DNA of 64,000 nt from Brachionus manjavacas. Its lineage: Eukaryota; Rotifera; Eurotatoria; Ploima; Brachionidae. Shown here piece after piece: positions 1-11,205 of this stretch. How positions within the stretch are numbered: position 1 is the first letter of the stretch; every line of letters begins with the position of its first letter. Below the pieces are notes generated by a model. The model saw only the letters and a program-made list of their open reading frames with translations, had not been told where the DNA came from and made no database searches. Both the position numbers and the translations under genes were made by a program. Location: contig JAHQIY010000009.1 in the NCBI GenBank assembly GCA_019054805.1, positions 1,984,001 to 2,048,000 of the forward strand. The letters are read 5' to 3'.

Positions 1-773
1 AAAAATTGTCAAATATTAATCTAAAACTCTATGTAAAGAAAAATTAAAATGAAATCTGATTTGATTTTTTAATTTTAAAAATTCTTCATTTAAAAGTCCA
101 CATTCTTTTTAATTTAAGTGCAAAATTTCAGGTCATTTAATTTTATTTATAAATAGAAATAAATAAAAAATAATGTTTCGTCTTTCTTATTTTCACCTTT
201 TTTAAAAAATCATTAAATTTTTTCGTCTATTGTCAATGAAGCCACAAAAAATAAGCATGAATCTTTGTCACATTTTATTTAATAAAAAGGTTATTTAATG
301 TATACTTTTTAGAATTTTATGGGGTATAAAAAAATCCGATGGCCAAACATTACTTTAATGTGCTTAAAGCAGTTTTCTAGATTAAAAAATTAAATATTTT
401 GATGCTTTTTTACTAATTTTTGCCTTTTTTTATTAAAAATTACTTATCGAAGTTGGCGTAAATTTTTGAAACTAATGAAAAATGCAATGAATTTACTAAT
501 TTTACTTATAAAGCATTTTTTACTATTTTATTTTGCGTGAAATATGGTAAATTTACCATATTAAACATAAAGAAAGTTAATTTCATAGAATGAAGCCAGC
601 AAAGTAAAAAAAAATAAAAAGTTTCAAAAAATACGAGCAACTTATTGGCATGCACTTTGTTGTTTTTGTCTGAATTTATCTTTTACCTTTAGTATTGATA
701 CACAATTTTTAGAGCAATTGGTCTTCTGTGTTTTCTAGATTTGAGAGATTAACAGTTAATCATTTTTGTTAAG
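1..773. other. AT-rich stretch, no gene recognised
   Basis: This is AT-rich sequence with no conserved coding exon that I could identify. It lies upstream of the first recognisable exon of the plus-strand coiled-coil gene, so it may be intron of that gene. One or more small exons could be hidden here. Confidence 0.5.
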
Positions 774-1020
774 GCTGGACGGTTAGAATTACTCAAGTTG
801 GAGGAAGAAATTTTCAACTTAAGAAGACAAATTAATCATGCAAAACTAAAATTAGCTACTGATATAAAAGTAATTTTGTTTTTTGCGCTACACAATTTGT
901 AGACTAGAGCCAAATTTTTAATTTAAGCTTCGCATTCAAGCCGAAAGCGAAACTAAGGCCTTAAAGTCGGAGCTTCTTCAAGCTAAAATGAATTTATTAC
1001 AGATGAAAAATAGCGATTAA
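774..1020 (+). CDS. 3' end of a coiled-coil protein gene (last two exons)
   Basis: Two exons in one continuous frame. Exon 774-869 follows a TTAAG acceptor and ends at GTAATTTT. Exon 928-1020 follows TTTAAG and ends in TAA. Together they encode 62 residues rich in Leu, Glu, Lys and Gln in heptad-like spacing (for example LELLKLEEEIFNLRRQ), which predicts the C-terminal end of a long alpha-helical coiled coil. The 58-bp intron size is typical of this window. The gene starts outside the window or in unrecognised exons upstream. It converges on the PKA-like gene, with 133 bp between the two stop codons. I do not recognise the family. The two-exon frame agreement supports it as real. Confidence 0.6.
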
Positions 1021-1153
1021 TTTTGCTTTTATTTTTGCTTTATTTGCCTCAATTTTTAAAAAGCTTTTTTTCACTCATGTTGCTATATTTTGTATTAAAA
1101 TAAAAAATTTTAATTAACTTTTTTTTTTTAATTTTTATTCAAAAAAATTTAAA

Positions 1154-2339
1154 TTAAAAATCAGCAAACTCGTTTTGGAAAATACAATGAGAGGATTTTT
1201 TTAACATTTCCTCGTCATATTCCTCAAAATTAGATGCATCACCTGCTTTACACAATGGAATCAAAGGCGCAGTTACTCTTTTATCAAATATGTCTTTCCA
1301 TTTTATTTCCTGGAACCACGGATGGTCTTTTACATCATGAACACCATTTTTTAAATTTCCAAACCTTCTAGTCAAGTCTAGTTGTAGCAGGTTTGAAATC
1401 AAATCCACTAGTTCCGAGCTGAAGTGAGAAGGAAATCGCACTTTTCCGCTCACTATTTTTTCGTATATTTGAATTGGCTGGTCGGCAAAAAAAGGTGGAT
1501 AGCCGGCTGCCATTTCGTATATGAGAACTCCTAGGGCCCACCAGTCCACGGCCTTGTTGTAGCCTTTGGACAAAATAATCTCCGGAGCGAGGTACTCTGG
1601 CGTGCCGCACAGAGTCCAAGTGCGACCCTTGACTCTTTTGGCAAAGCCGAAATCGGTCACTTTAATGTAGCCGTCCGAGTCGATTAGCAAATTTTCGGGC
1701 TTCAAGTCCCGGTACAAAATTTCCAAGTAGTGCAAGTACTCGAATGTGAGCACGATTTGTGAAGCATAGAAGCGGGCATGGGTCTCCGAGAAGCGGCCCA
1801 TTCGCCTCAAATGGGAGAACATCTCGCCGCCTGGCACAAACTCTAGTACCATGAACAAGTACAGGTTGTCTTTGAACGAATAGGCTAGATTGACTAAAAA
1901 CGGAAAGCTGATTGCTTGGAGAATTTTTTTCTCATTCAAAGTATGCTCGACTTGTTTTAGTTTAATAACCTTGATTAAGAAAAAAAAAAGAAAAAAAAAA
2001 TTTTTTTTTTAATTTTTATTTTTAATAAAAAAAATTGAAAAATTTAAAATTACTTTTTGTTTGTCCAAAATTTTCATGGCATAGTGCTTGTTTGATTTTA
2101 GGTTTCGGACAAGCATGACCCGGCTGAATGAACCGGTGCCAATAGTCCTTTTAAACTCAAAATCAAAAAGTGAGAGTTTATCCTTAAATACAATTAATTA
2201 TTTTAATTATCAATTATTAATTATTTACATTTGATGACAAATTGCTTTCTTTTTCCAATTCATCCTGGTCAAAATTTTCACTAGGGGAATTTTTCTTCTC
2301 ATTTTGACTGCCTTTTATTGTTTGCCAATTGCCAAGCAT
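1154..2339 (-). CDS. cAMP-dependent protein kinase catalytic subunit (PKA-C-like), 3 exons
   Basis: AGC-family Ser/Thr kinase that would phosphorylate cytosolic and nuclear substrates when cAMP releases regulatory subunits. Exons: 2339-2229, 2182-2054 and 1969-1154 (stop included). Introns are 46 and 84 bp, and the product is 351 residues, matching the usual PKA-C length of about 350. Visible motifs, in order: a glycine loop reading GTGSFSRV, the VAIK-type lysine in [10 protein letters not shown], catalytic [11 protein letters not shown], an activation loop [11 protein letters not shown] with the phosphorylatable Thr, APE, and the C-terminal hydrophobic motif FADF. Two oddities are seen. The third loop glycine is Ser, and the N-terminus lacks the Met-Gly-Asn myristoylation start and the usual A-helix sequence. 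The kinase call is very secure. PRKX or a divergent paralogue is a less likely alternative. Confidence 0.93.
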
Positions 2340-2625
2340 GTTTGATGTCGTTTGTGCTTCCACGATTTTTTTATACAAATATAAACAACTATATTTATAG
2401 CTTAATAATTTTCTAATGTATGCTTTAAAAATAGTTTAGTTAGTTCAAAATTTTGTTTAATTCGGAACTAATTTCAGCCCTTTCATCTAATTTCAGAGAA
2501 TTTTTGTTTTATTTAGAAAATTTTATTTCAAAAAAGTTCATTAAAAAAAAATTTATTTAATAAAAATTATTAAAGTCAATAGATTTAAACTTAACAAAAT
2601 TAAAGTATTTGAGTAATAGAAAATT

Positions 2626-3946
2626 TTAGCTAGGCGAAATTGACGATGATTGTTCAATTTTTTTTTTGGGCTTTTTTGGGTTTCTGGACCGGCTCTTGGC
2701 CTTGCACAGCGGACAAATAGGAGCATTTCTGTGAATCTGCTGATTGCACGAGAGACACGACTTCATCGGAGGAGGCTGTTGTCTGAACGAATGCGGCATT
2801 GGATTCGCCTGAACGGCTGGCACATTCGCAACACCTGCTTTATTTTGGTTCATGATAAATTTATTGAAATGTTTGTTGAACTCCTCGGAAGATATTTGAG
2901 CAGGCACGGCCATTCGCGGAGGACTTTTGGCCACTTTAACATTAGGAGACATCTGGTACTCTTGGACCCTCTTGGAAATGTTATGGTTGAAATTGGTGAA
3001 AGGATTGAATGCAGGCATCGGAATTGGCTGGTGAATCGAAACCGGATTATGGGAATGGTTTCTTTGATAAAATTGTGCATCCTCATGGTTCTTTAGGCTT
3101 GGCGTCGATTCATTTTTGGGCTTTTCCTGTTTAGATCCAAACGGATTAAATTTACTTGATAAAAAATCTTTTTATTTTTCTACCAGATGATAAAAAAATT
3201 TAATTACTCTAAATAATTTTCAAGCACAGATATATCAATGTTGTCATTCAACTTTTCAAGTCCAATTGATGCCCTTAGATGGTTGACCTGTTCTTTTAGA
3301 GGTTCATAGTCAACGTGAAGTTGAAGAGCATTTTGAATTGAGCGCGTTTTATCTTCGTCAGCTTGCTTAATGGTGCTTTCCATCTAGTTTTTTTAATTTA
3401 ATAAAAATAAAATAATTTTTTTTAATTAAAAAAAAAATTTCTATACCACATTTATATCCTCTTGAATTTGCTGCAATATTTCCATTTGTTCGATTTTTTC
3501 TTTAACCAAAGCGTCCAGTTCGGACTGGTAGCTGCTTATACTTTTATTCTCTGTTTCTATAATGTCAACTTCATCAACCAATTTGGTTTTTATTTTTTCT
3601 AATTCATTTGTTTTTAGTCTGTAAAAAATAGTAGATAATTTTGATAAAAAATTTGAATAAAAAATTAAAAAAAATTTTTTTTATTATTGTAAAATGTGAC
3701 TACAGTCAAAATAAATTGAAAAAAAAATTACTTTATTTCCTTAAGAATTTCAAGCTTTTTATAAATCTCAATGGGATCGCTGGACTCGTCGTGATCGTTC
3801 TCGATCTGCTTCGATTTGTCATCCGAAATCGGTTCATTTTGATTAGAAACTTGTTCGATTTGATTAGCTTGACTCTGTTCCTCATTCAGACCGCCATTGA
3901 TTACTTTTAACTCTTCTGTGCTGTTCGAACAAACTGAACTTGTCAT
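2626..3946 (-). CDS. ZC4H2: ZC4H2-like zinc finger C4H2 domain protein, 4 exons
   Basis: Exons: 3946-3732, 3618-3447, 3383-3208 and 3154-2626 (stop included). All joins keep frame and use GT-AG introns of 53-113 bp. The product is about 363 residues. It has an acidic, Ser/Gln-rich N-terminus (1-71), a long coiled coil in the middle that includes the family-like segment [18 protein letters not shown], a low-complexity linker, and a C-terminal C4H2 zinc finger. That finger reads [14 protein letters not shown], then [13 protein letters not shown], then [15 protein letters not shown], nearly identical to vertebrate ZC4H2. Vertebrate ZC4H2 is about 224 residues and is linked to neuronal development and BMP signalling, so this protein is longer at the N-terminus and linker. 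It lies 286 bp upstream of the PKA-like start on the same strand. The identification is very secure; the function in this animal is inferred. Confidence 0.93.
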
Positions 3947-4866
3947 TTTTTTTGATTCTTATTCAAAATGTTTGAATTTAATAAAAAAAAATAAATTGCT
4001 TTATTTGAAAATGAGTATAAAATGTTCAAAATTAGTCTGATTTATAACGATTTAATAAATTAGCTGAACCATAATTAATTCAATTAAAATTCACTAAGCG
4101 TTTTATTCCCCATTGATTATTTAGAGCAAAATGCAAATTAGTTTTTCTTTGTTTTCGCTTGAGTATTTACAAGAACTTATTTGCGATCTAATTATTTGAG
4201 TAATGTCAAGTTGGTTATGATAGGGATTAGATATATCAATAAGATTTTTAGTCTTTTTAAATATTTATTGATCATTTAATATCAAATTTTATTTGAAAAA
4301 TTTAAAATTTAAAATCGGTATTTAAGATTGTAAATTAGCTCTAAAATACCTTTACCTTAAAACTTTGCAAATGAGCTTCTCATTGAAAAATGGCTGGGTT
4401 TAAGGAGCGAAAAGCTTTTTGCCACTGATAAAAAATCAAAAAATGTTGGTTAGCCCGGAATTAAAAAAATGAAAATGTCTAAGCTGCTTATGAAAGACAT
4501 CAATCATAATTGTGTGACGTAATCCCAGCTTGGTTAATAGTTTCCCAAATTAAACTGGAATTAAAGAAATTTTTTTTCCAAAAGTTGACCATTTATTTAA
4601 AAAAGAACATTTTTTATGGGGGTTTATTTAAAAAATTTAATCACATGAGACCATACAAAGTAAATTCAGAGGTGAACAAAAATTTTGTAGCAAATATTTA
4701 CAATTATAGAGTTAATTAATTTTGAATATTTGTCTTTAAAAAATTTAAGTTTGATAAATCCAGGTTTTAATTTATTAAATGAAATACCTTTTTTTTAAAT
4801 CAAACTATTTTCAAATCCAAAAACTAAAATTACTTTTTTTTCTTCAATTTTATAACTAGGTTTTAT
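3947..4866. other. Gene-free AT-rich stretch
   Basis: Upstream of ZC4H2. No coding exon, RNA gene or repeat was recognised. It probably includes the ZC4H2 promoter. Confidence 0.5.
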
Positions 4867-5094
4867 ATGGTATATTTAAAAAAACCAATTTCCCGAACTT
4901 CCGCCGAATTTTTCATTTTTAAGGAATTAAAAACGCGACTAGGAAATGCTTTAGATATTGAAATAGAGCAAGATGGGGATATTGATCTTTTGGTCATAGT
5001 TGACATTCTTTCTTCAGTTGAAAGAACAACTTTTTTTAGATATAAATCTGTTAAAAGCATAACAAATACAAATTTTCTATTCCTTTTATCATAA
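4867..5094 (+). CDS. Possible hypothetical exon
   Basis: An open frame of 75 codons whose codons look more protein-like than the surrounding AT-rich DNA (for example a run reading RTSAEFFIFKELKTRLGNAL). The reverse strand is also open across the same interval. No domain was recognised and no splice partner could be placed. It could be one exon of an unknown gene, a relic, or chance. Confidence 0.2.
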   Translation: MVYLKKPISRTSAEFFIFKELKTRLGNALDIEIEQDGDIDLLVIVDILSSVERTTFFRYKSVKSITNTNFLFLLS

Positions 5095-5638
5095 AATAAT
5101 ATATAAATCAATTATAAAATTATTTTGAAATGTCATTTCCATTTTTTCAAACCATTTATTACAACTTACTGGAGCAAGTGAGTAAAATTTTAAAACCTAA
5201 CCGGATGTCTTTCTCTATTAATTTTTCCTATGAATATATTTCTAGGTAATAGCTAATTTCATTTTTTCATATCTAATTTTAATTATAAAAAAAGATGAAT
5301 AATTTAAATAATTTTTTTAGGCATAAAATTTTCTTTTTTTAATAACATATTAAATCACCCAAAAAAAAATAAAAATCAGAGATACAAAGAAAAATTATTG
5401 ACATAATTTTTTTATATAATTTCACATTTTAACTTAATTATCTTTAAGTTTTTTTCTTGAGGTTAAATTTGATTGAACAATTTTGGCTTTAGTATTTTGA
5501 ACATTTACTGACTTTGTTGGACGTCCTTCGGCATTTTTGAGCTAATGGTTGAACTTAAGTGCTTGAAGCTACATGATCTAAAATACTAAAATGGACTGAT
5601 ATTGAATTTTCAATAGATCCTTCAATATTATTTGATAT

Positions 5639-5794
5639 TTAATTCACAGACAGCAGTTTTAAACTATTATTTCGTTTTTTTTTGTCAACTCGAACCTCTT
5701 TTTCGGGGTAGGTAAAAACTTGGTTTAAACTTGTATTATTTGCATCGATTGGTCTTGGAATGCCAAGAATTAACGTTGAGGATTCAGAAGTCAT
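5639..5794 (-). CDS. Possible small hypothetical gene or first exon
   Basis: A 51-codon frame begins with ATG at 5794 (MTSESSTLILGIPRPIDAN) and ends in TAA. Downstream on the same strand, about 5425-5535, a second frame follows a possible ATTAG acceptor and encodes a basic tail containing NAEGRPTKSVNVQ. The two might be spliced exons of a small basic protein. No family was recognised. Confidence 0.25.
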   Translation of the reverse strand: MTSESSTLILGIPRPIDANNTSLNQVFTYPEKEVRVDKKKRNNSLKLLSVN

Positions 5795-6455
5795 TGTGGT
5801 TTTTGAAAAGTTTTTTGATTAAAGTGAATAAATATAAATATAAAAGTTTTCTCAAAGGTATAAATAATTCATTTTAATGTTTTTAATTAATTACTTTATT
5901 TTAAAATTTTAATTAATTAACTAATTCAATTTCAATTATTTTACACGGGATTTGTTTAATTTCAAGCGTTTTATTGAATTAAATGTTATCTTTTAACTGG
6001 TAACTTTTAATTTATAAATTTATCTGCTAATTTTTTATTTTTCAATGTGTCTAGAGCAGACATTAGTCTTTCATGCGAACATGGTGGACGCACTAATTTA
6101 TTTAAGGAAAGAATTTGTTTACCTCCTGATAATAAGTATTGCTATTTATACCTAGAGAGTCAAATTATTGTTGATTTTGAGAAATCCAGAATTATTAGTC
6201 GCCAGTGAATCATAAAACAAGTTGGAATCATAAAAAAATTTTATTCACTTACTTTATTGAGCTTTAATCTGCAATTGTCTTTTTTGACATATAAAGAGAA
6301 AAGAGATGCTAAGAATGAGAAAAAACATTTTTAGAAAAAGAAATAATAAGGTTAAAATAAAAATCTATTAAGTTGTCGTTTAACCATTTTGTTTTGTTAA
6401 GCGATGATAAATCATGGAACGTTAAATTTGTGTTGAATCCTGCTACTGCTAAAAT
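5795..6455. other. Gene-free AT-rich stretch
   Basis: No exon, RNA gene or repeat recognised. Confidence 0.45.
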
Positions 6456-6800
6456 TTAGTCATGTTCCCAATTTGTTTTTGGTTCCAAAATTTCATTTTG
6501 ATCAATCATAAAATCAGCGTAAACATTCTTATCTCCTGAGATTGTGTGCTCAGATATATTGCTGGTTGACCTCTGCTTCTGCCGCACTGGTAGTTTTGAG
6601 TCTGTTGTTGAGTACCGGTAAACTACAGCTTTAGTAGCTCCGGGTGGACTGAAGTGGGCTAGGTTTGTCAAAGCCATGTTGCAAATTTCTGTGGTTGCTT
6701 TTGGTCGACTGGATTCGGCTGAATTGGTCAAGGTCTTGTTTACCGCTGCTTTGGTTGATTTTACATTAATTTTTGCATGATCACATGATGATGTTATTTG
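6456..6800 (-). CDS. Possible hypothetical exon
   Basis: An open frame on the minus strand runs from about 6800 to a stop at 6456. It is Thr/Ser/Lys-rich (for example TNLAHFSPPGATKAVV) and has a less AT-rich codon mix than its surroundings. No domain is recognised and the upstream boundary is unclear. It could be a terminal exon of an unknown gene or a relic. Confidence 0.25.
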   Translation of the reverse strand, partial: QITSSCDHAKINVKSTKAAVNKTLTNSAESSRPKATTEICNMALTNLAHFSPPGATKAVVYRYSTTDSKLPVRQKQRSTSNISEHTISGDKNVYADFMIDQNEILEPKTNWEHD

Positions 6801-6982
6801 TCAGACGACCAAATACTCGCTTATTCTGATTTAAGATTTAAAATTTAATTTATAATTTAATGCGTTATCAATATTTGATTTAAAAACAAAAATTAAAAAA
6901 TAATTCTTTTGCATTTTTGAATATTTGAAAAAAAATTTGAATTAAATAAATTAATTGAAGTTGTAAATAAAAATAAAATAAA

Positions 6983-7076
6983 TATATTAATTTAACGCTA
7001 ATAATGGTAATTTGATGTTAAATTTCGTAAAAATCAATTTGACATGAATAAAAAAATGGAAAAATTTTCTTTTCTT
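6983..7076 (+). repeat. 94-bp dispersed repeat, copy 1
   Basis: This segment is base-for-base identical to 9814-9907. The shared block includes the string ATTTAACGCTAATAATGG. Unrelated sequence resumes on both sides of each copy. No terminal inverted repeats or target duplication are evident. Confidence 0.85.
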
Positions 7077-7139
7077 ATATTATTATATAAATATTTTTTT
7101 AGAAAACACTAAAACTTTGTCTTATTTATTACATTTTAT

Positions 7140-7205
7140 TTTCTAAATTTTTATTAACATCGCCTTTAAGGCGTTCATTGAAATAAATAAATAAATAAGA
7201 CTTAG
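7140..7205 (+). repeat. LINE/SINE-like 3' tail (hairpin plus AAAT repeats)
   Basis: A CGCC-TTTAA-GGCG hairpin is followed about 12 bases on by AAATAAATAAATAAA, the kind of tail left by target-primed reverse transcription. No coding part of the parent element is present. Confidence 0.4.
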
Positions 7206-7588
7206 TTAATCTTACTTAGTAAATTCAGAGTATTTAATAAAAAATTTTAATTCGATTTAAAAAATCAACAATAAAAATTAAATAAAAAAATATCTTTCTT
7301 TAAAAGAATGCTAAGAGTGGATGGACAATACTTTAATTTAATGGGCATTTAAAATTCAAGCCAAACTAGAATTCATTTTGATCGATATTTATTAAATTAA
7401 AATAAAAATCGAAAATAGTGACTTTTGACTTAAACGATTCAAGCATCAATTTAAAAAAGATTGATAAATTTTATTGAGTAAAAAAATATATGAAATTTAA
7501 ATAAAATTCTAAAACTAAACTATTGATTGAAAGAGGCTACACAAAAATAGTGTTCATTAAATTTTGAGAAGCACAAAAATAAATTAAA
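7206..7588. other. Gene-free AT-rich stretch
   Basis: Lies downstream of the reductase stop codon. Nothing is recognised apart from its likely 3' UTR. Confidence 0.5.
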
Positions 7589-8636
7589 TTATTTTTTGAT
7601 CACGCCCGATTTAATTAAACTCTCTACCATATCTGTTAGAGTCTTTTCGAAGTCAGTTGCTGGTACTCCAAGCACTTTTGTCATTCGAGTGGTATCTGAT
7701 TTATTGTTGGGATTTTCCGCTAATTCGAATTCAGTGATTAATTTATATCCTTGATTGGCATATTTCTTCTTGAGAATTTCGAATACTTCTCTATTGGAAG
7801 TCCATTTTGTTTCAATGATGTGTCTGTGACCGGCAGCTTGAGACAAGAAAGCTGCTTTTAAATGAGCCAAAGCCACGTCTCTTACATCACAGTGACCAAT
7901 GTAAAATTCATTGTCCTTTTCTTTTTTACCCATCATTAAGTCTGAAATGAACTTTTCTGATGTTCCAAGAGAACTCGAATCTCCTAGTGAAGGGCCAAAC
8001 ACAAAACATGGATTAATGACAGCTAATTCGAAGCATTTTTCGCATTTCTTTTTTTTTTCTGCAACAAAATCCCAAGCAAACTTTTCAGCTAAAATTTTTG
8101 ATTTTACATATGGTGGTGAAGTTTCGGGATCATTCCAGTCTTTCTCTGTAAATGTTTTATTTTGGCTTGCAAAATTGTAAACAGATGCGCAGCTTGAAGT
8201 TAAAACCACACGGCTTACTTTAGCGGCATGTGCCGCACTCAGCACATTTTTAGTTCCATCAATAGCTGGCTTAAATAAATTGTTTTCTGGATCTTCGGGG
8301 GTTTCGGCTGGAAATGGACTTGCCAAATGCAAAACAATGCTAAAAACAACAATTGATTACTCATATTTATTGACAGAGAAAAATCAAAAATAATTACTCG
8401 ACTCCTTTGCATGCTTGGGTCCAAGTATCGGCTTTTAATAAATCGGCCGATACAATCTCAATTGGATGTTTGCTGCCTTTTGCAGCTCTTTTCACTATTT
8501 CAACTTTTTTCTCATCTTTTGAATTTCGCACTGTGGCTCTTACACGATGTGGTAGTTTGGCCAATTGTTGAATTACATTTAGAGCAATGAAACCACTTGC
8601 TCCCGTGACTAAAATTAATTTTTCTTTATTATTCAT
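7589..8636 (-). CDS. NAD(P)-dependent epimerase/reductase (dihydroflavonol/cinnamoyl-CoA/methylglyoxal reductase-like), 2 exons
   Basis: Exons 8636-8398 and 8339-7589 with a 58-bp GT-AG intron, giving 329 residues, the normal length for extended SDR reductases. The N-terminal Rossmann fold carries LVTGASGFIALNVI. The last position of the TGxxGxxG pattern is Ala, as in the Gre2-type methylglyoxal reductases. The V-L-H-L-A-S-P segment after the intron is characteristic of the DFR/CCR group. The catalytic pattern is YVKSK (YxxxK), with an upstream VVLTSSCASV strand supplying Ser. The substrate cannot be read from sequence; carbonyl or aldehyde reduction in the cytosol is likely. The upstream DNA is homologous to that of the GST gene at 10555-11205, suggesting shared control. 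Confidence 0.93.
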
Positions 8637-8720
8637 TTTACTTTTGAAATTTAATGAAAATCCTGATTAGAATTCCAAAAATTTATACCAAGTTTTTGTC
8701 AACTCGTTATTGACAACTCA

Positions 8721-8965
8721 ATGAAACTTTTAATGTTCTAGAACAAAATATGATCGTGCAATTTTTTTTACATTAACAGTTCTTTCTTTGTAAATATTCG
8801 ATTATTTATTAAGCCAACAAATTCTTAGTCATCTTACTTAAAAATTTTTTCTTTTCATAATGATGTTGCTAATTTTTAAATAAATGCTATTTTTTTTTTT
8901 AAAGTTAGAGTTATTTTAATCAAGTATTTGATCCAGTCATAATAATCTTAAACCAAAGTTTTAAA
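8721..8965 (-). promoter_or_regulatory. Upstream block shared with the GST gene, copy 1
   Basis: Begins about 85 bp upstream of the reductase ATG. It aligns over its whole length with 11413-11644, in the same orientation relative to the gene. Shared words in order include GAAACTTTTAAT, TTCTAGAACAAA, ATTCGATTATTTATT, AATGATGTTGC and AAACCAAAGTT. TTCTAGAA is a TTCnnGAA palindrome of heat-shock-element type. Whether the block is a promoter or a mobile repeat is not settled. Confidence 0.6.
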
Positions 8966-9813
8966 GTCTGGGCTAAAATCAGTACTGTTTTGATTGCATC
9001 AAATAATACAATTATAGAATGAGTTTTTTTTTTCAAGTTTTATTAGTCAGCACAGTTACTTTTACTTCAGAATTAATAAGTTAATAAATTGTTTTTCGAT
9101 CAATGATATATTTTGAAGTTTTTACCATCTTTACCATTTTTACCATCTCTTCCAATTTTACCATTTTTAATATTTTTTAATTCTGAAGCATTTGTTGCCA
9201 AATTTTAATTACTTAACTTGAATACCTTGTTGTTAAATTTTTTAAACAAATTTGTTATAGATAAATATATCTTTTTATTAAATTCATTAAGGTTTTCGAT
9301 GGAAAAGTGATCTTTACCCTAAAAAATAATGAAAACTGATGTAAAATGCTGAATTGTAATATTCCTTATCGATGCTAAATTCAAAATTAGTTTGCCGTGG
9401 TTTTAAATTACTTTAATGATTTAGTTTATTTTTTTTACTTAAAAGTATTAAAGTCAAAAAGTCTTGGTTTAAAGAAACAAAATTTTTTTTTCTTAATTAC
9501 ACTTAATAAATAAAAATTATAAAATAATTTTGAAGCGTTTACACTAAATTATAAAACAATGAGATTTAAAAATGAAAAGATTTGACTTTCTAATTTTTAA
9601 GAACATGCATAATCAATCTCATTTTTGAATTAATCTGTTTAGTTTAAGATCTTATCAATTTTGAGACTTATGATCTTAATTAATTAATATATTTTATTTA
9701 TTTACTTAATTTAAATAATAATTATTTTTTCATTTATCTTTGATTATTAATCGAAAAATTCCAAAAAATTAACTTATTTTTATATTTTTTCTTTTCTTTA
9801 TTTTCTCGTGTAT
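8966..9813. other. Gene-free AT-rich stretch
   Basis: No gene recognised. A short run of degenerate TTTACCATCT repeats occurs at about 9120-9170. Confidence 0.5.
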
Positions 9814-9907
9814 TATATTAATTTAACGCTAATAATGGTAATTTGATGTTAAATTTCGTAAAAATCAATTTGACATGAATAAAAAAATGGAAAAATTTTC
9901 TTTTCTT
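9814..9907 (+). repeat. 94-bp dispersed repeat, copy 2
   Basis: Identical over 94 bp to 6983-7076. The two copies flank the reductase gene. Confidence 0.85.
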
Positions 9908-10554
9908 GCTTATTTTCTCTATCAATAATAAATTGAAACATATTGATTTAAAAAACTTATTAAAAAATATTTTTTTACTCATATTCCTAAGGAAACATTT
10001 TTGTTAAAATATTTCGTTGAGACTTCTATTTTAGGTATGTATTCGAAATTTCAATCAAAAAACTGATTTTCAAACTTGAGCTAATATTTAAAACTAAAAT
10101 TACTGTTTGGATTTGATTTTGGATTTTTTTTTCTTTTTGGGTTTTTAAAATTTAACCTTTTTAATTAATCAATTAATTAACTTTTTGTTCTAAATATATT
10201 ATTTTATTCAGAAGAAATAAACGAATTTAAAAAAAACAAGACTGTCGAAACTATGACCAGGTTTCAAACGCCATTGGGAAATGTTTTTTAATTAAGTTAT
10301 TTTTTACTTAAAAATACTTTTGTAATCAAAATAATATTTAATATTATTTTGTAATATTTTCAAGTAATATTTACTACGAGGGCTGAAAAGAGGGATATAG
10401 TCACTCGAAACTGCCATGGATTCCAACTCATAAATTATTTTTTAAATAAATTAATAGATTCTTTGAAAAAAAAGATTCAAAAATTTGAGAATTTTTTTAT
10501 TTGGTTTTAAAAAATGCTCTTAAGATTCGTTTTTAGATTATTTTATCCTAAAAA
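9908..10554. other. Gene-free stretch downstream of GST
   Basis: AT-rich apart from a less biased patch at 10375-10430. No exon, RNA gene or repeat recognised. Confidence 0.45.
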
Positions 10555-11205
10555 TCAATTGAATTGCGGCTTTTGATATAAATACGCTTCTGTTTTAGGT
10601 CTTTTGTCGATCCATTTAGAAACTTTCGGATGATCAAGCACTTTTTCATACAATGATTTTACTGCTGGGACAGTAGAGAGAAAAGCGTCTTTCTTTTCTC
10701 GAAGCCAGTCAAGGAAATCAACTAAGAATAAATCTGCCCAAGTTAATCCACTGGCAACTAAATATCCTGAGCCATTTTTAACAATTTTACTCTCAAAAAC
10801 CTTTAAGGTATTTGGTAAAGATTCAGTAAATAATTTATTTGCAGCTTCAACTTTGAGTGTTTTATCTTTTAATAAATAAATTCTAACCATTTCATTTAAT
10901 AAATCAAAAACTTGTTCAGCGTACATCTCTGCTTCGGCTTGTTCTTCAGCACTTTTACCAGCCAAATCGAATTTTCGAGCAAGATATCTAGCCACGGTTA
11001 AAGATTGAGCAAGTTGAAAAGTCTGACCATCTTCAACAACCTCTAAATAAGGAGCTTGACCAAGAGGAGATTTGGCTTTATATTCTGACCATTGTTCTTT
11101 TTCAAAACAAATGTCTTCATATTCTTGTCCAGCTGCAGCAAAGATCAATCTGATAAATTCTGCTCTGCCTCTGGCATTGAAATAGTACAGTTTATATTGA
11201 ACCAT
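10555..11205 (-). CDS. Glutathione S-transferase, sigma class
   Basis: Single-exon gene of 216 residues, the usual length for cytosolic sigma GSTs. The N-terminal thioredoxin-like domain opens with YKLYYFNARGRAEFIRL. It includes the Tyr at position 8 that activates glutathione, and the sigma-type motif QLAQSLTVARYLARKF, where the Gln-Ser pair binds the gamma-glutamyl group. The helical C-terminal domain has the conserved TWADLFLVDFLDW. The family conjugates glutathione to electrophiles or lipid peroxidation products, and some members isomerise prostaglandin H2; the exact substrate is not visible. There is no signal peptide, so it is cytosolic. The upstream region is homologous to that of the reductase gene. 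Confidence 0.95.
   Translation of the reverse strand: MVQYKLYYFNARGRAEFIRLIFAAAGQEYEDICFEKEQWSEYKAKSPLGQAPYLEVVEDGQTFQLAQSLTVARYLARKFDLAGKSAEEQAEAEMYAEQVFDLLNEMVRIYLLKDKTLKVEAANKLFTESLPNTLKVFESKIVKNGSGYLVASGLTWADLFLVDFLDWLREKKDAFLSTVPAVKSLYEKVLDHPKVSKWIDKRPKTEAYLYQKPQFN

Noticed and set aside
4863..5111. 82-codon minus-strand frame
   Set aside because: The opposite-strand frame over the same DNA has more natural codon use; neither is recognisable, and only the plus one is listed, at low confidence.
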